Assembly: GCA_002104895.1 (NCBI GenBank)
Contig: MCFG01000166.1
Span: 52,501 to 116,500, forward strand
DNA from: Anaeromyces robustus
Taxonomy: Eukaryota; Neocallimastigomycota; Neocallimastigomycetes; Neocallimastigales; Neocallimastigaceae
Direction of reading: 5' to 3'
Length of the DNA stretch: 64,000 bases
A program made the position numbers and the translations under genes. This document shows positions 36,269-49,239 of this stretch, piece by piece. How positions within the stretch are numbered: the stretch's first letter is position 1; each line of letters starts with the position of its first letter. The notes below the pieces were generated by a model. It was given only the letters and a program-made list of their open reading frames with translations. It searched no databases and was not told the DNA's origin.

Positions 36269-38713
36269 TTAACAATTATCAGTAAGAATTTCACAGAGTA
36301 TATTATTTTCCATACCTAATAATACACCTCCTTTAATATCATAAACGGAACATTTTTCACAATAAGGATAACCATTGGGTCCCATTTCTATACCTTTTTC
36401 CATACCACAATCTACGGGATGAATAATACATAGTTCATTATTTTCTAATCCATAAGATTTATCTTCCTTTTTATAAACTTTACAATATTTACAATAATTG
36501 GTTTTAAAATCTTCTTTATCAAGATAAGGATAATAATATCTTACCATACTTTCATCATCATCATAAAGAGCTTTTAATTTATAGATATTTGTGGATGACC
36601 ATACCCTTCTTTCTGGTCTTGGTGTAATTAATTCCAAGGTTTCTGGATTAATACCATAGGTATGACATAAATAATTAAAACGATTTTTTATAGACCATTT
36701 TAATGGACCACTACGAGTACTACCACTAGAATTAATAATATATTTATCACCATTAATAACTTCATAATAATTATCATAGGACCAATGATAATCATTACCA
36801 TATAAATTAATTCTTCCTCTTTGTTTCATGGTTAATTTATTACCTGAATTATAATTAATTTTTGAAGGATTATTTTTATTATTATTAATTTTTGAACGAT
36901 CCGTATTAATAAGTTTTGCCTTTTTAGATTTAACTTTTTCATTTTCAATTTCATTTTCATTTCCATTAGAAGTAGTAGTAGTAGTAGTCGTATTGAAAGA
37001 AGATCTATTTTGTATTTTATTATTATTATTATTATCATTACTACTAGAAGTTGATGTATTGGATAAATCTTCTTCTAAATTATCAAAGACTTGAATACCA
37101 AATAATTCATCTGTACCTTTTTTATCACTATTTTTAAGAATTTGATCATCATTTGTTACCTTATAGGATACTTTTAAATCTTTAATAAACATTAAATCTT
37201 CTATAATATATTCTTTAAGCATAGAATGTAAACCATCAATTTTAGCATTTAAGTTACTTGGATTAAAATAATTTTTTATTAATTCTTGTACAATTTTCCT
37301 GAATCGAGTATCATCTTTATGAATTAAAAGATCAATAATTCTATGACCTGGTTCCCAATCTTTAAGTGACATATTTGGCCAGAAAACATGATCATCATCT
37401 GGTAAATTTTTCTTTAATTTATAATTTATATCCTTAGATATGATGGATACTCTATTGGATATAAACCATGTAAGATCAAAATCGAAATAAATAGGTATCC
37501 ATTTACCATCATTTCTTAAATACCAATAAAAGTTATGACCATAGACAAGAAAATGATCCCAAGATAAAACCATCCATTCAAAAGCTATATATTTTAAAAA
37601 AACATCTACATCCATAATTGCCTCTAAATCTTCAGCACTTTGTGCAGAATTAACTTTTTTAACAAATTGATCAAATGGTTCGGTATAATCTGCATAATCA
37701 TCATTAAGATTACTACAGGTAATAGGATATATTCTATTATTAAATCCATCAAAACTAAATCCAATAGTTTCACATTTAAAACAATTTTTAGTATCTTTTT
37801 CACCAAAAAATTCTTTAATCCAATATTTTTTAACTATATCTTCAAGAGTATATAATCCCATATAAATATCATTAATATAAAGACGAGAATAAGTAACAGA
37901 TGGTGCTATTAATCCTGCTGATTTTATAAAATCTGCTGAAAGACGAGATACAAGATGAGTTGGATCTCTTTCATCACCTCTTAATTTAATATTCTTAATA
38001 CCATAAAGAGTATGATTTTTATCTAAACTTTTAATATTATATCCTACTTTTTGATGGGCTCTAGAACTGGCACCACCTAAACTTAATTTTATTTTTGAAA
38101 GATAAATAGATTCCCCATTAAATTCAAATAATGCACTTGCATTTTCTGTAGAATATTCTCTAGCACTTTTATAATTTGCACATTGAGCATAATTGGTCAT
38201 ATTTGAATAATCTGATTCTGGCATAGTAACATAAATATCAACTACAGTATTTTTTGTTTTTTCAAAAAAATCTTTAATAGAGCCACTAGAAGAATCATTT
38301 TCTTTTTCATTTTCTTCTTTTTCTTCTTGATTTGTTGAACTTTGTGGTGTTTTTTGTTCAGGTACGTTATTAAAGTTAGTAGTATTATTATTAGTATTAT
38401 TTGTTTCACCAATATTTATTCCAGTATTTCTATTATTATTATTTTTATCACTGATTGTATTATTATTATTATTATTTTCATTTTCATTCACTATAATTTT
38501 TGTATTAACAGCATAATTTGTATTATACAATACATTGTTATTAAAATTATTTCTATTATTTATATTATTAACCCCATTACTTATATATCTACCATTACGT
38601 TCATTTCTTTTTTTTATTATATTTATAGTTGGTAATGAATTTGCTTGATTTTTTTCTAAAGCAATTATATTAGCAATTGCTACACAATAAAGAAATATTT
38701 TATTTAATTTCAT
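36269..38713 (-). CDS. Secreted CotH-family protein with C-terminal dockerin-like Cys repeats
   Basis: Intronless, 814 residues. An N-terminal signal-like segment (MKLNKIFLYCVAIANIIALE) is followed by an Asn-rich linker to about residue 145. The CotH (spore-coat protein kinase-like) domain spans roughly 155-510, with the family landmarks YINDIYMGLYTLED (279-292), WDHFLVYGHNFYWYL (385-399) and YFDFDLTW (409-416). The paired acidic residues in the last are the expected metal or catalytic site. A second low-complexity Asn/Ser/Thr insert lies at 550-625. The C-terminus carries two repeats, YCKYCKVYKKEDKSYGLENN (740-759 onward) and GYPYCEKCSVYDIKGG (781-796) ending GMENNILCEI. Their Gly-Tyr, Cys-x2-Cys, G-x-EN and Cys-x-Ile spacing resembles the dockerins of the GH9 gene in this window. 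Extracellular or cellulosome-associated location is inferred. The start is the only ATG before the signal segment. Confidence 0.88.
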   Translation of the reverse strand: MKLNKIFLYCVAIANIIALEKNQANSLPTINIIKKRNERNGRYISNGVNNINNRNNFNNNVLYNTNYAVNTKIIVNENENNNNNNTISDKNNNNRNTGINIGETNNTNNNTTNFNNVPEQKTPQSSTNQEEKEENEKENDSSSGSIKDFFEKTKNTVVDIYVTMPESDYSNMTNYAQCANYKSAREYSTENASALFEFNGESIYLSKIKLSLGGASSRAHQKVGYNIKSLDKNHTLYGIKNIKLRGDERDPTHLVSRLSADFIKSAGLIAPSVTYSRLYINDIYMGLYTLEDIVKKYWIKEFFGEKDTKNCFKCETIGFSFDGFNNRIYPITCSNLNDDYADYTEPFDQFVKKVNSAQSAEDLEAIMDVDVFLKYIAFEWMVLSWDHFLVYGHNFYWYLRNDGKWIPIYFDFDLTWFISNRVSIISKDINYKLKKNLPDDDHVFWPNMSLKDWEPGHRIIDLLIHKDDTRFRKIVQELIKNYFNPSNLNAKIDGLHSMLKEYIIEDLMFIKDLKVSYKVTNDDQILKNSDKKGTDELFGIQVFDNLEEDLSNTSTSSSNDNNNNNKIQNRSSFNTTTTTTTSNGNENEIENEKVKSKKAKLINTDRSKINNNKNNPSKINYNSGNKLTMKQRGRINLYGNDYHWSYDNYYEVINGDKYIINSSGSTRSGPLKWSIKNRFNYLCHTYGINPETLELITPRPERRVWSSTNIYKLKALYDDDESMVRYYYPYLDKEDFKTNYCKYCKVYKKEDKSYGLENNELCIIHPVDCGMEKGIEMGPNGYPYCEKCSVYDIKGGVLLGMENNILCEILTDNC

Positions 38714-40367
38714 TTTCTTATATTATTTATATATTAATTTCTTAATATTTTAATATTTTTTTATTTGTTCTTAATTTTTTATCTAAAAAAAAAGTAAAAC
38801 AGGAATAAAAGAAAAATTTATTTATTATTAATTGAAAATGCTTTAATGGTAATTATGACAATGACGTTGATTTATTTTTCTTTCAAATTAATATTATATT
38901 GTATATATTATATTTTAATAAATATATAATTGAATAAATATACAATACTACATTGAAAAGTATTAAATAAAAAAAATTATTATAAATTATTAATTGAATT
39001 ATAAATGTTACTTTTAAATTATTTATATTTATAATTATTATTTTTTTTTAAAATACAGTTTTTAATTTTATTTTTCTTTTCTTTTTCTTTTTTTTTTTTT
39101 ATAATAAATTGAAATAAAGAATTAAAAAAAAAAAAAAGAAAAAAAAAAGAAAAATTTAATCTTCTATAATATTATAATAATTATTTTTTATTTTAATATA
39201 AATATAATAAATGTTATAAAGTACAAAATGAAAAAAGAAAATAAAAAAAAAGAAACACAGAAAAAAAAATTATGTTATATATTAATAAAGTATAATAGTA
39301 TTTTTTTGGTAGTATGAAGATTTTGATATTTTTATTTATTTATTTATTATTTAATTTAATATAAACTAATTTTTTTTTTTTTTATATATATATAATTTTG
39401 ATAATTAATAATTAATTATTAAATGGTATTATTTTATTTATTATATATATAATATAATTTGTATTTTAAATTTAAATATCCTTATATATTTTATATATTG
39501 TTTTTTAATGAATTAAATATATTATTTAATTTATTTATATTAAAAATATCTTGTTATGATTATGAACTTTAATATTAAATTTTATTAATATGGAATATGC
39601 GGCAATTTTTATTTTATGGTATTTAATATTTAATTTTTAGTATTATAAAAAAAAAAAAAAAAAAACCATTATAAACTTTAATTTTATTGGACAAAAAAAG
39701 ATAAAAAATTAATTTTAAATTAAAAAGAATTTTATTTTATTTTATTTTTATTTTTTTCTTTATATATGACTTTATGCTGTGTATGCCTCATTTTTTCATT
39801 AAATTAAACCTTCTAAACTAAATATGTATATATATATATTTTTAATATATAGAAATAATTTTAATGCCTTTTTTTTTTTTTTTTATTATAATTACCGCAA
39901 CTTTATTTTTTTTTCTGTATAGAGTATGTATGTATGGAAAAAAAATATTGAAAAATACTAAAAAAAAATAAATAATAATAATATATATAGAGAGAGATTT
40001 ATTATGGTATTTTTGTATTTTGGTTACTATTATGAATTTATTATGATATATTTGCTATATTTTTTTATATTTTTATTATTATGTGATTTATTTTTAACAT
40101 AAAAAATAATACTATTATATAATTTATTTTTTATAATATTATTTTTTTTATAAATTGTTATTTATTTATTTATTTATTAATTTATTTATTATTTATTTAT
40201 TAATTTATTTATTTATTTATTATTTATATTTTTATTATCAATATGATGATTTTATTTTATTATATATGACTTTATGATATTTTTGTTATTAATATAATGA
40301 TTTTATTTTATTATATTATACTTTATCCTTACAAAATACTTTATATATTATTTAAAAACTAAATATT
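38714..40367. other. Intergenic between the CotH and CRT10-like genes
   Basis: AT-rich with homopolymers, TTTA tracts near 40160-40230 and no supported gene. It contains the CotH promoter side and the 3' end of the CRT10-like gene (both genes on the minus strand). No specific promoter or terminator element is recognised. Confidence 0.65.
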
Positions 40368-40983
40368 CTATAGTTTAGTTAATGATAATGGGAATGAATT
40401 GGTATTATGTTTTAATTTATAAACATAGAGTAATCCATTTAAAAATGTAACATATATTAAGTAATAGGATAAAAGAGGATCTTCTGTGGACCGATAAGGT
40501 TTTATACATAATCCAGCAATAGGATATAACGGTGATTTTTCTGGTAAATAAGTTTCTATAACCTATAAATAGATATATAATAAATAAAATAAATAAAAAA
40601 ATGAATAAATAAATGTAAATAAATCTTTCTTGTTTTATTTAATTATATATTATTAATTTTATATATTATAATCATATATATTTTATATTAAAATATAATT
40701 ATATATATGTATTATAATATGATATATTAATCTTATATTATATTATATATAAAATAAAAATATAATTATTATATTAATTCTATTTTTATTGTTTATATTT
40801 ATTTATGTTAAATTTATACCATTTTATATTTTTGTTCATCTTTTAATTGTATTATTCTCAATAAACCAAATATTCCTTTTTGGTTTGCTACAACCGCTGT
40901 ATCTATATCAGGTATCCATTCCATAATACCTATTCCTATATATATAATTTTATGTTTAATATTATAATATTTTAATTTGGATT

Positions 40984-41018
<35 letters not shown>

Positions 41019-41646
41019 GGTTTATTAATAATATCATTATAATATTATATATATATAGATATGCATATAAAATTTTATATATTCAATTAAATTATATAAT
41101 ATTTTAATAATAAATAATAAAAATAATAAAAATAATAAAAAATTGTTAATAATAATTAATAAAAAATTCTAACTATAAAATTAAATATTAATGTAACAAA
41201 TAATAAAAAACTTACTTGAATATCTATTTAATGATTTACAATATGGTCCAAATGGATTTTCTAACACATCTACAACAGTACCTGTTTTATCAATTAAATA
41301 TATATCCAATACTATTTTTTTTTTTTATAAAATAAACATGTATTAATATAATATTTATAATATTTACAACATTTAATTAGTAAATATTATAATAAATTTT
41401 TATTTATTAATATTATAAAATAAATAATTATAATTAATATATTTGTATTTATATTAATTATAGTTATATTTAATATTAATATATTAATTATTAAGTTTTA
41501 CCTGTTGAAACCAATAAAAAGGTATTATTATTTATATGTATTTTTAATTCTAATTGAATAATACATTATTATATATTTATATAAATTATTATATATTAAT
41601 ATATGATAATATTTTTTTTAAAAGAAAAAAAATTAATTCAAAAAAA

Positions 41647-41696
<50 letters not shown>

Positions 41697-42344
41697 AATA
41701 TTATTAATACCTTTTTCTTCTGTATCCGAATGAGAAATATTAAGATTATCTGAATCATCAGATTCCAATGATGAATATTCGATACTTAAATCAAAATTAC
41801 TATCTTCTTCAATTACAGGGTAATCATTATCATCACTTTCATCATTTTCATCTAATAAATGAGATGAAGCATCACTATAATTATCAGATGCCCTAAGAAA
41901 TTCAATTTGTCCATTGACATTTTCTCCTTCATTATTATGATCTAAATCCGATGGTATATTATTATTATCATTAATATCACTATGATATTCTTCATCTTCT
42001 AATGTAGTTCCAGCTGTTTCATCATTTGAAGTGTCAAAAACATTAAAATAATGAGAATCTTGACTATCTTCTCCATCCATATCACCATCATTTCCATCAT
42101 CCGTATTGATGGCATCATAAAATATTGGTTCACTATCATAATTTATAGATAATTCTTCACCTTCTTCATCATTCGATCTACCGTATTCCATTTCATTAGG
42201 TTCACTCGTGGTATCAATATTTCCATTTCTAAATGAATTACTAAAAATTAGTAAAGAATTTGATGTTTCACTATTATCACTAAAATAATCTGTATTATTA
42301 TTATATATTACATCTTGGAATAATTCTGATTCTTCATTGTGATT

Positions 42345-42376
<32 letters not shown>

Positions 42377-42445
42377 TATTATTATTATCACTATTATTAT
42401 CATTATTATCATTATTATTATTATCATCATTATTATTATTATCAC

Positions 42446-42521
<76 letters not shown>

Positions 42522-45081
42522 GTTACTGTTATTGTTATTATTGTTAATAGTATCCTCTTCTATTTCAGCTTCATTAATTAAGTTGATTTCATTGGGTATA
42601 TTAGGGTGAGATGATTCAACACTAACTTCATGATAGTCTGGATTATCAACAATATTTATTTCATGGACTGATGAACTATTATTATTATTATTATGACTTT
42701 CTTCACTTTTTTTCTTTTTTCCTTTATTACCATTATCATTATTTGATATGGAATCATTATCACTAATTTCATTTTCTTCACTTTTAATATTTAAAGAATT
42801 TTTATTACTACTACTTTTCATTTTTAGTTTTTGATTTCCCATTAAATCATAACTTTGTATATTACTATAATCAAATATTCTATCATTATCTTCTGGATTA
42901 ATAGCTTTATCATATTTCATAGAATTATAGCTCCGTTTCTTATTATTTATTTTTTCTTTTTTTATTTTTTTATTCCCTTCTTTTTTATGAATTGTATTAT
43001 TATCACTATTATTATTATTATTATTATCACTATTATTAAGTGAGGATGTACTAGAAAAAATATATTCATTCTCTCTTAATTCATCTATCTCTGAATCAAA
43101 TAAGGAATGTTGATTTTCTATATTATCACTATTAATTTGATTATCATCATCTCTATAACTCATTTCACTTCCACTTTCAATAACATTTATATCTTCATTT
43201 ATATTATTTTCATCCTGACTTTCTGTTTCATGTTCTGTTTCATTCGCCAAAGCTTGACTTACACTTACAGGATTTAATAATATTTCTCCTCTATTAATTA
43301 GATTACGAATATTTCCTGATATATTTGGAAAGAATCGACTAATAGCCATAAATCTATCCATGATATCATCATGGGCATGAATAGTATTTAAAAATTTATC
43401 AACAACTTCTTTCTTGTATACATATCCATGATTTATTTCAATAAAATTGGATGTCCAATTCCTAATTGATAAAAATTTTTAAATAAAAAAAAAAAATTTT
43501 TTTATTAAAAATTATACATATAATACTTTTCATTCTTTTAATGATTATTCTTTTCATATATTTACCATCCTTTTTTATCAATTAATTTTGAATATAACAT
43601 TTTTCCTGTATTTACATTCCATATTTTTATAGTAGAATCTTAAAATATATATACCCATATTAATTAGAATTTTAAAAATTTAAAATATTAATTTTATTAT
43701 TTTTTTTTTTATTTATATATAATTATATATATACCTATAGAACTCGATATTAAATATTTTCCATCTTTTGAAAAAGATATATATGGAATATTATGTTTAT
43801 GACCTTTAAAATAAATGCATTCTTTTCCTAATAAATACTTGGTATGATTTTCTATCTTTTTTCCTGAATCTTTTTCGTTAGTATAATAATCCTCTAAATT
43901 TATAAGAGTATCACTAATATCCATTGAATCAGATTCTTGTCTTGAACTATTATTATCACTGTTATTATTGATTCTATTTATTGTATTATTATTATTATTA
44001 TTATCACTATTATTATTGTTATTATTGTTATTGTTATTATTATTGTTGTTATTATTATCACTATTATTATTACTATTATTATTATCATGAGTTTTATTCT
44101 CAGAATTATTAATTTCTTTTTTTATTATAGTTTTATTTGTATTTTCAGCCTTTAATATTTTATACATTTTTATTAAAAAATTATTGGCACTAATTGCAAT
44201 ATAACCCAATGGCCCATATATAGCAATACCCCATGTGGAAATGTCATTATCATTACTAAAATTAAATAAAATAAAATTACATTAAAATATAAATTTCGAA
44301 ATCATTTTTTATTATTATTATTATCATTAAATTTAAAATTAAAAAAAAAATAAGATATATATAAATAATTTATACATTAATTTTATTGGTTCATGTTCTA
44401 TATCTGACATAAAATAAATAGCTATAACGCCATTATCACACTAATTATAAAATGTATTTAAAATTTATATATTTAATATTGTTGATAATATTTAAAATTA
44501 ATACTTTTATATTAAATTATATACCACTGCAACAAGAATTTCTTCATCATACAAATAACCCATTTTTATAGAATTTATTGAAATTTCCTGTAAAAAAAAA
44601 TAAAAATAAAAAATAAAATAAATATAAATATAAAATTTCAAATTTTAAATTTTAAATTTTAAATTTTAAACTTTTAATCTTTTATATAATTAAAAATATT
44701 ATGATACTATATTTTTTATTAAAAAATTAATAAATATATTTACAGAATTGTTTCCTGTTTTCAATATTATAAATGGTTCTTCACTATATTCTTTTTCATT
44801 AAATATTTTATATGCATATATATTATTATTTACTGCTAAAAAAAGATAAGGTTTTGTTCGACTACATGCTAATAAATTAATTTTCTTTTAATATACATTA
44901 TAAAATAATTTATCAATATTTTATTAATAAATAATACTTAAAATATAATAATTGAAAAATTATATATATATATTACCCATGGCATAATTGAAATATATTC
45001 ATCAACTCTATTGAATAAGGTTTCACCATCTACCAAAACCTCCATAGATAAATTATTATATACATTTTTATGCAATTCCAT
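40368..45081 (-). CDS. CRT10-like WD40 protein
   Basis: Eleven exons by GT-AG and frame: 45081-44977, 44884-44744, 44587-44525, 44440-44376, 44255-43735, 43638-43566, 43461-41711, 41549-41502, 41311-41216, 40935-40820 and 40562-40368; 1057 residues. WD40-like blades are visible as NLLACSRTKPYLFLAVNNNI, GYLYDEEILVAVCDNGVIAI, STWGIAIYGPLGYIAISANN and GHKHNIPYISFSKDGKYLIS followed by STIKIWNVNTGK. The order of VAVCDNGVI, then WGIAI...IAISAN, then HNIP..SF matches the yeast Crt10 family, which regulates ribonucleotide reductase genes. Large acidic and Asn-rich inserts interrupt the propeller: about 90 residues within exon 5, and roughly 500 in exon 7 with a long Asn run and a D10 run. The last four exons resume blade-like sequence to LSLTKL. 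It is divergent from the HDAC gene, about 2.3 kb apart. A WD40 protein is firm; CRT10 membership is probable. Confidence 0.78.
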
Positions 45082-45252
45082 CTTTCTTTTTTTTTTTTTT
45101 TTTAAAAATTTTTTTTTTGTTATAAATCTTTAAATTAATTCATCAAATTTAACTTGCTATATATATTGAAAATTTTGATATAGTCCTTTATTATTGTTAA
45201 AATAAATCAATATCAAATCATAAAAAGAACAAAAAGAATATATTATTCATAA

Positions 45253-45287
<35 letters not shown>

Positions 45288-47343
45288 AAGTTTGTTTATT
45301 ATTATTTCAAAATTATATAAAATAGATATAACAGAAATAAAACAACATAAAAAAAGCTTAAAATTATTAATTTAATAAAATTTTAAAAATTTTAATTAAA
45401 CTATGAACAAAAATGGTGTAAAATATTATATATTAAAGTTTGATTGAAAATATTAAGAATATTATCATAATTATTTCTGATTGTTAATTTTTTTTTTTTT
45501 ATATTACTAGTATTATTCATATCCTACTCATCTATTTGCTTATACAGATAGTAGTTCTGTATTTTTGATTGTTATAACTTATATTTTTCTTATCGTAATT
45601 ATCTTTATTAAAAATTATATAAATATTTATATATATATTTTTTGTCAGAAAAATGTATTTTTTATTATTATGTAAATATTAAGTTTATCGATAAATTTTA
45701 AAAGAAAGTTATTTTAATAATAATTGGATATAATTTGTATATAAAAGTTTTTTTTTTTTTTTTTTTTTTTTATTTTCTTTTGAAGAATGTATAGTATTCA
45801 TAAAAAAGTTAAATAAACTAGATTTCAATTATGAGTTAGTATGGGTTCTTTTTGATAAGTTTTTTAATTCAAAATTTTCTTTTACAATCTATTTTTATTT
45901 AAATTAAAAAAATATAGTATTAATATTTTAATAGTAATATTATATTTTTTTACTTTTTTTTTTATGTTATAAATAAAATATATATTGAAATATTATAGCT
46001 ATATAAATAAATACTAATATAAAGAAAATATATATGTTAATTGTTCTAACATATTGCTATTGGTATTTAGTATATCTGAATAAGAATTTATTCACATATA
46101 AAACTTTTATCTTATAATAATTTAAATTATTTATTTTATATTATTGGTTATATTTATTTTATATATATTTTATTATATATAATTTATAAAATTATTTATT
46201 TTATTTTAAATTATTATACTTTATCTAATTAGTATATTAATTTATATTTTTATATATATTATTTCGTATTGAAATATTTATTATAATATACCATTAATTA
46301 TATTATTAATTGTATTATTTTTATTAATGATTATAATAGTTATTATAATATTATTATTTATTAAATAATTAAGTCTTTCTTATATTGTGATTAATAAAAA
46401 AAAAAATATTAATTATAAAAATTACACAAATAAGCTAAAAGTATATCATAATATATGATAATCATGTGACATGATAAATTTATGCTTATATTATTGTTAA
46501 TAAATCATAAAATTTCTTGTTACTATTATTATTGCTTTCTAATTATATGATTATAATAAGTAATGATTTCAATGTAATATTATAATTATAATTAAAAGTT
46601 TTATAAAGAAAACGAAAGAAATTAATATGAATATTAAGAAAAAGAAGTAATTAAAGAATTTTATTATATTAATTTTAAGGTTTGCTATTATATAATTAAA
46701 TAAATGATTTATAATTCTTTTTTAAATTAATAAATATATATAAATCTATTTTTATATATATATTGAATGAAAAAATAAAAAATATAAATAAAAAAAAAAA
46801 GGAAAAAAATACTAATTATATATATTTTTATAAAATTTTAAATGTATATTTTTTAAATAATAATTTAATAAAAATGAAAATAAATAAATAACAAATATTC
46901 AAAAAGATTAAAAAATCTTCAATAATAATTTCTAAATTTCAATTAATTAAATAATTTAATTTAATATGAAAAAAAATAAAAATTTTAAAAAAATAATATT
47001 CATTCATATTAATATATGATTATTACTACTTTATTATATATTTTTTGTTTGAAATTGCTCTTATTTATTTTTTATCATTTAATAATATAATATAAAATAA
47101 TAATAATTAAAAGTGTTGCAAAAATTTTATTTATAAAGAACAATTCATTTATTTAAAATATCTTATAAATTAATTTATTTAAACATAAATACATATTTAA
47201 TATAAAAATTTTGTGTTATCGAAAGACATATAGATAAATTATATATTCATACTTATTAACAATAAAAGCAATATAAAATAATAATTTAAAGAAATAATAA
47301 TAATAATAATAATTTAATTGAACATAAAAATTAAATACTCAAA
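45082..47343. other. Divergent intergenic region, CRT10-like / HDAC
   Basis: 2.26 kb of A/T-rich DNA between two genes transcribed away from each other, so it should contain both promoters. It has A44 at about 45250-45293 and T30 at about 45742-45771. No gene, and no recognisable binding site that I can defend. Confidence 0.65.
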
Positions 47344-49239
47344 ATGCCGAGAGATGATATACCACCAATTGAAGAAATGTTTAACAAACCACAATCTACA
47401 CATTCTAAAGATCGAGTAGCTTATTGTTTTAATCATGATGCAGGTAATTTTCATTATGGTCAAGGACATCCAATGAAACCACCAAGATTAACATTAACTC
47501 ATAATTTGGTAATGAATTATGGATTATATAAACATATGGATGTTTTTCATACAAGAAGAGCCTTTGATGAAGAAATTGCAAATTTTCATTCCCAAGATTA
47601 TATAGAATTTCTTAAAAGGTAATTGTTTTTAAAAATCTTATTTTTATTTATAATAAAACATGAAAAAATTAATAATAAATTCATAAATAAAAAAATATAA
47701 AAAAGTATTATTAAAATAAATTTTTTGAATTATATAATCATTTATACACTTATTTTTTTTTAAAAAAAAATAAAAAAATAAAAAAAAAAATTAAAAAAAA
47801 GAATTTCACCAAATAATGTAAATAATTTTACAAAATTTTTATCAAGATACAATTTGGGTATTGATGATTGTCCTGTTTTTGAAGGTGTATATGATTTTTG
47901 TAGATTATCTTGTGGAGGTTCTCTAGAAGCAGCAAGAAAATTGACTTCAGGGCAAACAAGTTTAGCTATTAATTGGTCTGGAGGCTTACATCATGCTAGA
48001 AAATCAGAAGCTTCTGGTTTTTGTTATACCAATGATATTGTTTTAGCTGCATTAGAATTATTAAGGTATATTAATAATAAATAATTAAAATAAATAAATA
48101 AATAAATGAATTTTTAATTTATTAATAAATATAAAAATAAAATAAAATGAAATAATTTAGATATTACCCAAGAGTGTTATACGTTGATATTGATGTACAT
48201 CATGGTGATGGTGTTCAAGTAAGTTTTATATCTATTTTCAATTTTTTTATTATATTATCCATAAAAATAAATATTTTATTATTTTTTTATTAATATATTA
48301 TTTTTATTTATTTAAATTTATTTTTAATTCAACTTATTTTTTTTTTTTCTTTTTTTTTTTCTTTTTTTTTACTATATATTATTATTATTATTATACTTAA
48401 AGGAAGCATTTTATGCTTCAAACAGAGTATTATCTGTTTCATTTCATAAATATGATGGTCATTTCTTTCCAGGAACTGGTTCATTAGATGAAATTGGTAC
48501 ACATTTGGGAAAATATTATTCATTAAATGTACCCTTATTAGATTATATAGATGATAATTCTTATGCATATATATTTAAACATGTCTTAAGTATGGTAATA
48601 GAAACTTTTAGACCTGGTGCTATTATTATGCAATGTGGTACTGATAGTTTAGCACAAGATAAACTTGGTACTTTTAATATAAGTGTTCATGGACATGGTG
48701 AATGTGTTCGATTCTTAAAAAGTTTTAATATTCCTTTAATGACAGTAGGAGGAGGAGGATACACTATAAGAAATGTTTCTAGATGTTGGACATACGAAAC
48801 AAGTATAATGGCAAATACCCCAGTACCTGATGCATTACCAGAAAATGAATATATGGAATATTTTGGTCCAGATTATAGATTAAATCCTCAAATTGTAGAT
48901 AGTCATTTAGAAAATGCAAATTCTAGAGCATATCTTGATCAATTAAGAATTCAAATAGCAGAAATTTTAAGATATATGGAAACAGCACCAAGTGTTCAAA
49001 TGCAAGAATTACCACCTGATTTACAAGGTTTTATGGAAAATGGAGGTAATTGGAAAGCGGATGAAGAAGAAGATAATATTGAAAATGACTTATTAAATTA
49101 TAAGGAACGTGAATCACCTATATATTATAAAAGACGTGATAAAGAATTAACAGAAGCACATATAAATGAATTATATGATGATTCAAATGATCAAGATCAT
49201 GATGGAAATACAGATGATGAATTAGAAATTGAAGTATAA
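47344..49239 (+). CDS. hos2: Class I histone deacetylase, HDAC3/Hos2 type
   Basis: Removes acetyl groups from histone lysines by a zinc-dependent hydrolysis, in nuclear co-regulator complexes (Set3C in yeast, N-CoR/SMRT in animals). Exons 47344-47618, 47802-48065, 48161-48218 and 48403-49239 encode 477 residues. Active-site features are all present: GHPMKPPRL, the tandem His in GGLHHARK (155-156), zinc ligands D191 and H193 in [15 protein letters not shown] and D280 in QCGTDSL, and the transition-state Tyr319 in [16 protein letters not shown] and NFTKFL...DDCPVF favour HDAC3/Hos2 over Rpd3/HDAC1, which have GVEEAFY. The inositol-phosphate-binding pocket region [10 protein letters not shown] is conserved. 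The C-terminus is acidic ([27 protein letters not shown]). The ATG at 47344 gives a short extra N-terminus ([12 protein letters not shown]) before the catalytic fold. The symbol is by family, not by proven orthology. Confidence 0.93.

Noticed and set aside
37640-38635. Open frames on the plus strand across the CotH gene
   Set aside because: Shadows of the minus-strand gene, without any domain signal.
36269-38713. CotH protein as a scaffoldin
   Set aside because: Only two Cys repeats and a clear CotH domain; no long cohesin-repeat array.
42339-42581. Poly-Ile open frame opposite the CRT10-like gene
   Set aside because: Antisense shadow of the Asn-codon run.
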